Shown piece after piece: positions 58,297 through 64,000 of a stretch of 64,000 nt of DNA. Source of the DNA: Lachnospiraceae bacterium (lineage in GTDB: Bacteria; Bacillota; Clostridia; Lachnospirales; Lachnospiraceae); contig JAKVNF010000004.1 of the NCBI GenBank assembly GCA_022483465.1, positions 371,713-435,712 of the forward strand. Reading direction: 5' to 3'. Both the position numbers and the translations under genes were made by a program. The notes beneath the pieces were generated by a model. It had not been told where the DNA came from and searched no databases. It saw only the letters and a list, made by a program, of their open reading frames with translations. The first letter of the stretch is position 1. Every line of letters begins with the position of its first letter.

Positions 58297-60941
58297 CTAT
58301 TTTTCTTCCCCGTACATGAGCTTCCACGACAGGGAGTTCATGATCTGCACCAGCACTCTCTGCGCGCACTTCTCGACCGAAGCCCTTGTGGGATAGGCGC
58401 CGCGCCTTGTTCCGTGGTACGTGATGGAGCAGGAGCCGTCCGCCCAGGAGACCACTTCCGCAATGTCTCTCTCCTGCAGGGCCTTGATCCCGGGGTTTTT
58501 TGCGCCCCCGGCGGGACCTGCACCGTGATCTCATCCTTTCCGTCCGCGCAGGGCAGGAAGCTGTTCCACATCCAGATTTTCTCCGTCATAAACCCGCCGA
58601 AGACGGGAAGTTCCGTCACCTTCACAAAGCCGTCCTCGGCAAATTCCGGCTCCTTTCCGTCCATCTCGTTCTTTAGAAGGTCCGTGGCATATCCGCCCAT
58701 GATGAGGTCATTTCCCGCGGTCAGGTCATCCGCCTTGTCGCTCTCGCTGCCCCAGTCGGTCATGACCACACCCTGAAAGCCCCACTCTCCCCGGAGGATG
58801 CCCTCCAAGAGATCCCTTCTCGAGGAGGTGTGGACCCCGTTCAGGCAGTTGTAGCTGGTCATGACAGTGTGGGGATGAGCGCTCTTCACGCAGATCTCGA
58901 AGCCCCGCAGGTAGATCTCCCGGAGGGCGCGCTCGCTGACCGTCACATTCATGGAGGTACGGTTGTTCTCCTGGTTGTTGCAGGCAAAGTGCTTGACTGC
59001 CACGCTGCAGCCGGGGACCGACTGGACCCCGCGTGTCACCGCCGCCCCCATCACACCAGTGAGATACGGGTCCTCCGAGTAGTACTCAAAATTCCGCCCG
59101 CACAGGGAATCCCGGTGAATGTTCATGCCGGGTCCCAGGATCACGCTTTGATGATAGAAGGCAAGCTCCTCTCCCATCATCCGGCCCACCTCCCTGGCCA
59201 GTTCCGGGTCCCAGGTCTGGGCAAGGGTGGTCCCGGAAGGCCAGCAGGTCGCGGCGTGGAGCAGGATGTGGAGCCCCGCGGGGCCGTCTGTCATCTTCCA
59301 GTTGGGAATGCCGAGGGATTTGGCAAACAGCGAGGTCGTCGAGCCGGAGGACGAGGGACCGCCCACCGGCTCCACCTCGGTCTTCATCCTGGTCGGCACG
59401 CTGTACGGCTTCTCCGAACTCGTTCCTGTCACCAGCCGAAGCAGCACCTCGTCATCCAGGGAGGCCGTGAACGCCTCCAGGGATACTTTCCCGTCGGCCA
59501 CATCCTTGAGGGTGACATCCGCTGCAGGCAGAACGAGCGCTTTGTCCCCTCGCTCCTCTCCTGCCTTCGTCAGATCTTCTGTCTTTGGCATGGACGCAGG
59601 GTCCAGCGTGATCAACGGAAGATCCGCCGGAAGCTCTGGCTGCTCCGCCTGCAGGGCATGGAAGAGATCCAGCTCATGGTCCGGCCGGACGAGGTTTCGG
59701 AGCTGACGCACCTTCCAGGGCGCAGGGAGCTTCACCGCCCCGCAGAGGGAGGCGCTGTCGCAGTCCGTGCCGACAAGAAGCCGGTAGGTGCCGCGCTCCA
59801 TCACCTCCGCTGCCGCCCCGGTGTCAAAGGAGGCCATGCTGGCGGTGGGGAACGAAATCTCGACGGTCTCCTCCTCACCCGGCAGAAGTCTTCTGGTCTT
59901 GGCAAAGCCCTTGAGCTCGCGCTCCGGCTTTTCGAGCTTTCCCTGGGGGCCGCTGACGTAGGCCTGCACCACCTGCCTGCCAAGGTATTTTCCCGTGTTG
60001 GTCACCTGCACCTGGATGCGGACCTCTTCCCAGTCCGCGCGGATTTCCGTCACGGTCTGGGCAAACGTCGTATAGGACAGGCCGTAGCCAAACGGGAAGA
60101 CCGGTTTGATGCCAAAGGAGCGGAAATACCGGTAGCCGACATAGATGTCCTCCGCGTAGTCCTCCTGCTTTGTGTTCTCATCGTTGGAGGAAAAGGACAG
60201 GGAGGCGGGATAATCCTCATAATTTGCCGCCCAGGTATCGGTCAGTCTTCCCCCGGGCTGCGCCTTTCCGGTCAGGACATCCGCCAGGGCGTGCCCCGCC
60301 TCATTTCCCGGATATCCCATGAGAAGCACCGTCTCCAGCCCAGGGCGCGAGAGAAACTGTGCGGAGACGACGCTCGTGTTGAGCACCACGATCAGATGGT
60401 CGTAGATCTCCATCAGCCTCTCGATGTTGCTCCACTCGAGCTGGCTTGGCCGGAAGTCTCCCTTCTTGTTCTCCCGGTCCCTCCCCTCTCCAGCATTTCT
60501 GCGCAGCACATAGATGGCGGCGTCCTCCCTGCGGTAGTCCGCATAGTCCTCCTGCGCCTGTGGAATTTCATCGATCAGGATCTTCTCGCCGGCATAGAAC
60601 TTTGCCAGGTCCGAGAGGGTGGTATCCTCCTCGTTGGCCTTCTTGGACGCGGCTTCAAACCGCCGCAGATAGCTCTCGTTGACAATGACAAAGCCTGCCT
60701 CCCGCAGGCCCTGCTCCACGCTGATGTACTCCGGCGCAAAGGCATAGCCGCTGCCGGTTCCGCAGTACACCGTGTCCACCGCGCCCGGCCCGAAGAGCGC
60801 GATCCTCCCCGGTTTCATCGGAAGAACCCCTGCGTCATTGCGAAGCAGTACCATTCCCTCCGCCGCGATCTGTCTTGCCCGTTCCATATGCTCCGGATAC
60901 GGGTGCTCCGGATGTCCCTTCCTTGTTGTGAACTGCATCAT
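58297..60941 (-). CDS. GH3 beta-glycosidase with swapped domain order and a 3' frameshift
   Basis: The alpha/beta sandwich and fibronectin-III-like domains come first (IAAEGMVLLRNDAGVLPM, FPFGYGLSYTTF, AYVSGPQGKLEKPERELKGF) and the TIM-barrel catalytic domain last. The nucleophile Asp is in GVVMTDWGSES. After ITVQVPPG the frame runs into non-family sequence; the -1 frame continues with NPGIKALQERDIAEVVSWAD and ends with ASVEKCAQRVLVQIM...MYGEEK at 58297, a typical GH3 ending. The break is at an A6 run (plus T6 at 58496-58501). One missing A would explain it. Uncorrected, the frame stops at 58338. Probable substrate: xylo- or gluco-oligosaccharides. Confidence 0.85.
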
Positions 60942-60974
60942 GATCTCCTCGTCTTTTGTTTCCCCTTCTGCAAG

Positions 60975-61004
60975 GCAGGGCCGGCGTGTACGCGCCGGCC
61001 CTGC
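60975..61004. repeat. Strong intercistronic hairpin
   Basis: Perfect 12-bp stem GCAGGGCCGGCG / CGCCGGCCCTGC with a six-base loop and no T run, between the GPH transporter and GH3 genes. It is more likely an mRNA-processing or stability element than a terminator. Confidence 0.6.
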
Positions 61005-61036
61005 TTATTCTGCGCGGGCAGTAGAAGGAATGGCGG

Positions 61037-62527
61037 TCAAGCCTCTTCCTCCCTGCGATCTTTTTCGCGCAGCACCTTCTGCATATCCGCGCGGACGTCC
61101 GGCGTGATGGGATACTTCCCCAGGACCAGGAACGCGCACAGGCCAAGGATGGCCGGCACCAGGCCCATGATGACGATGAACCAGTTCAGCATCCCCGGAA
61201 GCGCGGAGAGCTCGCCGACATAGTCACCGGTCACGGAGTCCACGTTGTAGCCGATCGCAATCAGAATCGCGCCGACCAGCGCACTCGAGAGCGCGGTCTG
61301 TGCCTTGGAGAGAAACGTCCCGGCAACACCGGTCAGGGCGCTTCTGTCCTTTCCGGTCTTGTAGATGGTGTAGTCCATGATCTCCATGTCGATGGAGGAG
61401 CCGGGGACGAAATCAATGCCGATGGCCAGGGCCATGATGAACATCGCGGCGAAGAACACGGCAGGCGTTTTCTGCAAAAGGCCCGTGATCTGTCCCAGGA
61501 ACAGGATCGCCCCGCCCAGTGCCTGCACCAGGCAGTTGCATCTGGAAAAGCGGACCGGATTTCCCTTGAAGACGCGCTTCATGATCGTCGTTGCAATAAT
61601 GGATCCGATCAGCAGGGGAACCATCATCATCATGGACACGATCAGCGAGTAGGTTCCGAGCAGCGTCATATTCACTTTCCCGGTTGTGAGGTCTGCGCAG
61701 TAGCCCCACTTCACGTAGTAGGTGGGCGTTGCAAACAGCAGCGTCCAGATAAAGCCGGAGAAGATGTTCTGCACAAAGCGGACCGTCATAGCCTTGTTGA
61801 CCTTGAAGAGGCGGAAGATATCCGTGATCTTCACCTTGTCCTCTTTGTCGGGCGCAACGACATGTTTCTCCTTGACCATGGCCCAGCCGAGGATGGAGAT
61901 CACCATGGCAATCAGCATCAGCCCGCCTATGACAATGGAGTAGGTGGTGGTGTAGTTGTGAAAATAGGCGTCGTTAATGGACACGATGACCGCCATCAGG
62001 GCAGAGCCCACCATGCCGAGAATCATGACCCAGAGTCTGGGCCCGATGACGAGCTTTGCCCGCTCATTCGGATCTTCGGTCATGGTTCGATAGAGCAGGT
62101 TCCCGTTGTTGAAGGAAGTCCCCAGATCATAGACAAGATAAAACAGGATGACCCACACCGAGACCGCCACCTGGCTCCCCTTGATGCCGGCGGGCATGGC
62201 GTAGAGAAAGAAGGTCCCCACGGTCGTCAGAAGGATACTGAACAGGAAAAACGGCTTGTATTTTCCCATCTTCCTGGGCTTTGCGGAGTCCATCAAAAAG
62301 GACTGCAGCGGATCGTCCAGCGCATCAAAGATTCTCGCGACCAAAAGCAGCACCGTCGCCAGCGCTGCCGCAAAGGAGCCGAGCCCCGCATAGTCTGTCA
62401 TGTAACTCATGAACATCGAGGACATAAAGATCGAAGCCAGGCCGCCTGTCGTGGACAGGGCGGTGACGCCAAAAACCTCTTTTCCCCCGACGTGTTCCGG
62501 ATTCACTTCTTTTTTCTTTCTGCTCAT
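61037..62527 (-). CDS. GPH-family sugar:cation symporter (MFS)
   Basis: A 496-residue membrane transporter with 12 helices. FDALDDPLQSFLMDSAKPRKMGKYKPFFL is the GPH-type loop 2-3 region (written here in part: DALDDPLQSFLMD). KYPITPDVRADMQ is the usual cytoplasmic tail. Family members import melibiose, xylosides or xylo-oligosaccharides with Na+ or H+. Start at 62527 follows GGGAGGAGGG. It lies between the AraC regulator and three cytoplasmic glycosidases and therefore probably supplies their substrates. Confidence 0.9.
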   Translation of the reverse strand: MSRKKKEVNPEHVGGKEVFGVTALSTTGGLASIFMSSMFMSYMTDYAGLGSFAAALATVLLLVARIFDALDDPLQSFLMDSAKPRKMGKYKPFFLFSILLTTVGTFFLYAMPAGIKGSQVAVSVWVILFYLVYDLGTSFNNGNLLYRTMTEDPNERAKLVIGPRLWVMILGMVGSALMAVIVSINDAYFHNYTTTYSIVIGGLMLIAMVISILGWAMVKEKHVVAPDKEDKVKITDIFRLFKVNKAMTVRFVQNIFSGFIWTLLFATPTYYVKWGYCADLTTGKVNMTLLGTYSLIVSMMMMVPLLIGSIIATTIMKRVFKGNPVRFSRCNCLVQALGGAILFLGQITGLLQKTPAVFFAAMFIMALAIGIDFVPGSSIDMEIMDYTIYKTGKDRSALTGVAGTFLSKAQTALSSALVGAILIAIGYNVDSVTGDYVGELSALPGMLNWFIVIMGLVPAILGLCAFLVLGKYPITPDVRADMQKVLREKDRREEEA

Positions 62528-62621
62528 GGATTTCCCTCCTCCCAAAGCATTGCTGATCCGTACTTTCATGATCTATCATGCCGGAATACCGGAAGAGGGG
62601 ATTAGTTGGTTTGTTGCAGAA

Positions 62622-63860
62622 TTATTGTTTTTGTTGCATCTTCTCTCTCCGGGTCACAAATTTCCCATCTACGGCGACGTTTCCGTCCCGGTACTGCCCC
62701 GGTGTCATGCCGGTCGCCTGGCGGAACATCTTCCCGAAACTGGAGGGGGAATCGAACTGCAGCCAGTCCGCAATCTCCGCGATCCTCGCATCCGAGTAGC
62801 GAAGCAGGTTGGTTGCCGCCCGGATTTTTTCCCGCTGGATGTACTCCCGGATGCTGATTCCCTCTGCCTCCTTAAACTTTCTCGAGAGACTCGACCGGTT
62901 CATCCCGATCTTCTCCGCCATCTCCTCCACCCGGATCCCGGTGTGCAGGTGCTGGGCGATATAGTCCTTGCACTTCTCCACGTCCTGGTCCTTGCTGTTG
63001 TCGCGCTTTGCCCTGCGGATGGCATCGAAATAGACTGCCTGCGTCTCGGCGATCACCTTCCAGATGGTGGAGACGGAGTCCGCCTTTTCGAGCTTTCGGA
63101 GCAGGTCGTCGCTGAGAGCATAGGAGACGTAATCAGCCACACCCGCCCGGATTGCCGATCTGCAAAACAGCGTGATCATGGAAACCGCCAGGTACTCCGC
63201 CTGTTTAGAACGATCCTCCGCGACCGCGCCGGTGTTGCCCAGAATCACCTGGTCCCCGAGCTTTGCGAATTGCTCCTCATCCCCTGCCTCCACCGCATCC
63301 CAGAGTTTCTTCTCATAGGCGTAGGGCAGGTGCGGCTGGATCTCCTCCTGATGGGTTCGGTAGTACTCCTCCAGTTCGGCGATCGTTCTGTCCCGGTCTT
63401 CCCCCGTCACTTTGGTGGCCGTGGTTTCCATCCTGCTGCCGGCCAGCGTTCCGTTCATCATGTAGCAGAGAAGCCGCAGCACACTCATCCCCTGGTCCAC
63501 GGTGACCGTGGGAAGGATAAAGCCCTTCTCCTCGATCCCGAACCGGACCCGGAGCTCATGCCGCTCGGAGGGGGAGAGCACCTTGTTCTCACAGGGGCCA
63601 AGCACAATCTCATGTCCCTGCTGATCCCGCAGATACCCATACAGGATGCCGGGGGCAGTGGAAAGCGTCACCGGAAGTTCCTTCTGCGCATAGAGGCTCC
63701 GCAGCCGCTCCAGCACCTCCCCGTAGAGCGCCTTAGTGGTATGCAGCGCCGCCCAGCCACTGCTGTAGCAGGGTTCTCCATCCTCCCCGAGGAGAATCAG
63801 CGGCACATCCGCGCAGTTCGAGAGCTGCAGCATACAGTATTGGATTTCCTCCTGGTTCAT
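62622..63860 (-). CDS. AraC-family transcriptional regulator of the glycosidase locus
   Basis: A 412-residue regulator. The N-terminal 300 residues form a sensing domain with no receiver motif or membrane segment. The C-terminal 100 residues carry two helix-turn-helices (GIRVEEMAEKIGMNRSSLSR and IAEIADWLQFDSPSSFGKMF). Start at 63860 has GGGGAGG upstream. As the first minus-strand gene before the transporter and glycosidases, it is the likely activator of the locus in response to an oligosaccharide. The 140 bp from 63861 to the window end hold no complete gene. Confidence 0.9.
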   Translation of the reverse strand: MNQEEIQYCMLQLSNCADVPLILLGEDGEPCYSSGWAALHTTKALYGEVLERLRSLYAQKELPVTLSTAPGILYGYLRDQQGHEIVLGPCENKVLSPSERHELRVRFGIEEKGFILPTVTVDQGMSVLRLLCYMMNGTLAGSRMETTATKVTGEDRDRTIAELEEYYRTHQEEIQPHLPYAYEKKLWDAVEAGDEEQFAKLGDQVILGNTGAVAEDRSKQAEYLAVSMITLFCRSAIRAGVADYVSYALSDDLLRKLEKADSVSTIWKVIAETQAVYFDAIRRAKRDNSKDQDVEKCKDYIAQHLHTGIRVEEMAEKIGMNRSSLSRKFKEAEGISIREYIQREKIRAATNLLRYSDARIAEIADWLQFDSPSSFGKMFRQATGMTPGQYRDGNVAVDGKFVTRREKMQQKQ

Positions 63861-64000
63861 ATCTGCCTCCCCGTTGTGATGATGCAGCCGCAGCAGGAAA
63901 ACCGCTTTATCCCTGCAGGGCTTCTGTTTCCATCTTAACCTGCTTTCCATTTCGAAGTAAATATTTCGGCTTCGCGGGCGGCAGGGCGGGGTCCGGTGCC

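Noticed and set aside
58830-61223. 797-codon plus-strand frame opposite GH3
   Set aside because: No motifs, and it runs across two genuine minus-strand genes.

Overview
The window looks like a chromosome segment of a GC-rich, strictly anaerobic Clostridia-type bacterium, most likely in or near the Lachnospiraceae. The evidence is pyruvate formate-lyase with its activase, the hydrogenase maturase HydF, strong AGGAGG ribosome sites, a T-box leader, a PerR box, GPH-type glycoside transport and YesM/AraC-type two-component regulation. No rRNA, tRNA, CRISPR array or prophage was seen.

Layout. 0-3.6 kb: 3' part of a large SMC-like ATPase. 3.6-8.6 kb: pflA-pflB behind a near-ideal FNR-type promoter, a Crp/Fnr regulator and divergent tcdA. 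8.7-13.4 kb: a UPF0158-nicotinamidase fusion, a decayed IS200/IS605 copy abutting a LysR remnant, a tetR-flavodoxin operon, and a broken MarR-GNAT gene. 13.5-22.4 kb: an Fbp/Afu-type ABC transporter next to a substrate-binding protein-histidine kinase-response regulator trio that resembles HptARS hexose-phosphate sensing. 22.6-28.8 kb: marR-MATE, a nonsense-interrupted C26 peptidase, a P1 peptidase, a LysR regulator and threonine aldolase. 28.9-32.2 kb: a TRAP transporter whose large permease and solute-binding protein are one polypeptide, preceded by a T-box leader with its own promoter.

32.3-47.6 kb is a mobile-element zone. It holds a complete IS605-type element (TnpA, TnpB and probable omega RNA), a 4.2 kb IS66 element that splits ogt with an exact 8-bp target duplication, an orphan small-RNA candidate, an arsR-OYE operon, and an ISL3 element that carries a 308-bp MITE just after its transposase start codon. 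A second MITE copy of the same length and apparently identical sequence lies about 4 kb away. Between them is a perR-ahpC-ahpF-like peroxide-defence cluster.

47.6-53.2 kb: azlCD with a divergent LysR, hydF-aspA, and hxlR-thioredoxin. 53.4-63.9 kb: a hemicellulose-oligosaccharide locus on the minus strand, read as AraC regulator, GPH transporter, domain-swapped GH3, GH120 beta-xylosidase and GH2. The GH3 gene has a frameshift in an A6 run near its 3' end.

The most unusual signals are the T-box-controlled DctM-DctP fusion, the MITE that donates a start codon to a transposase, the -41.5 FNR promoter nested inside a terminator, and the ABC ATPase with a large insertion before its signature motif.
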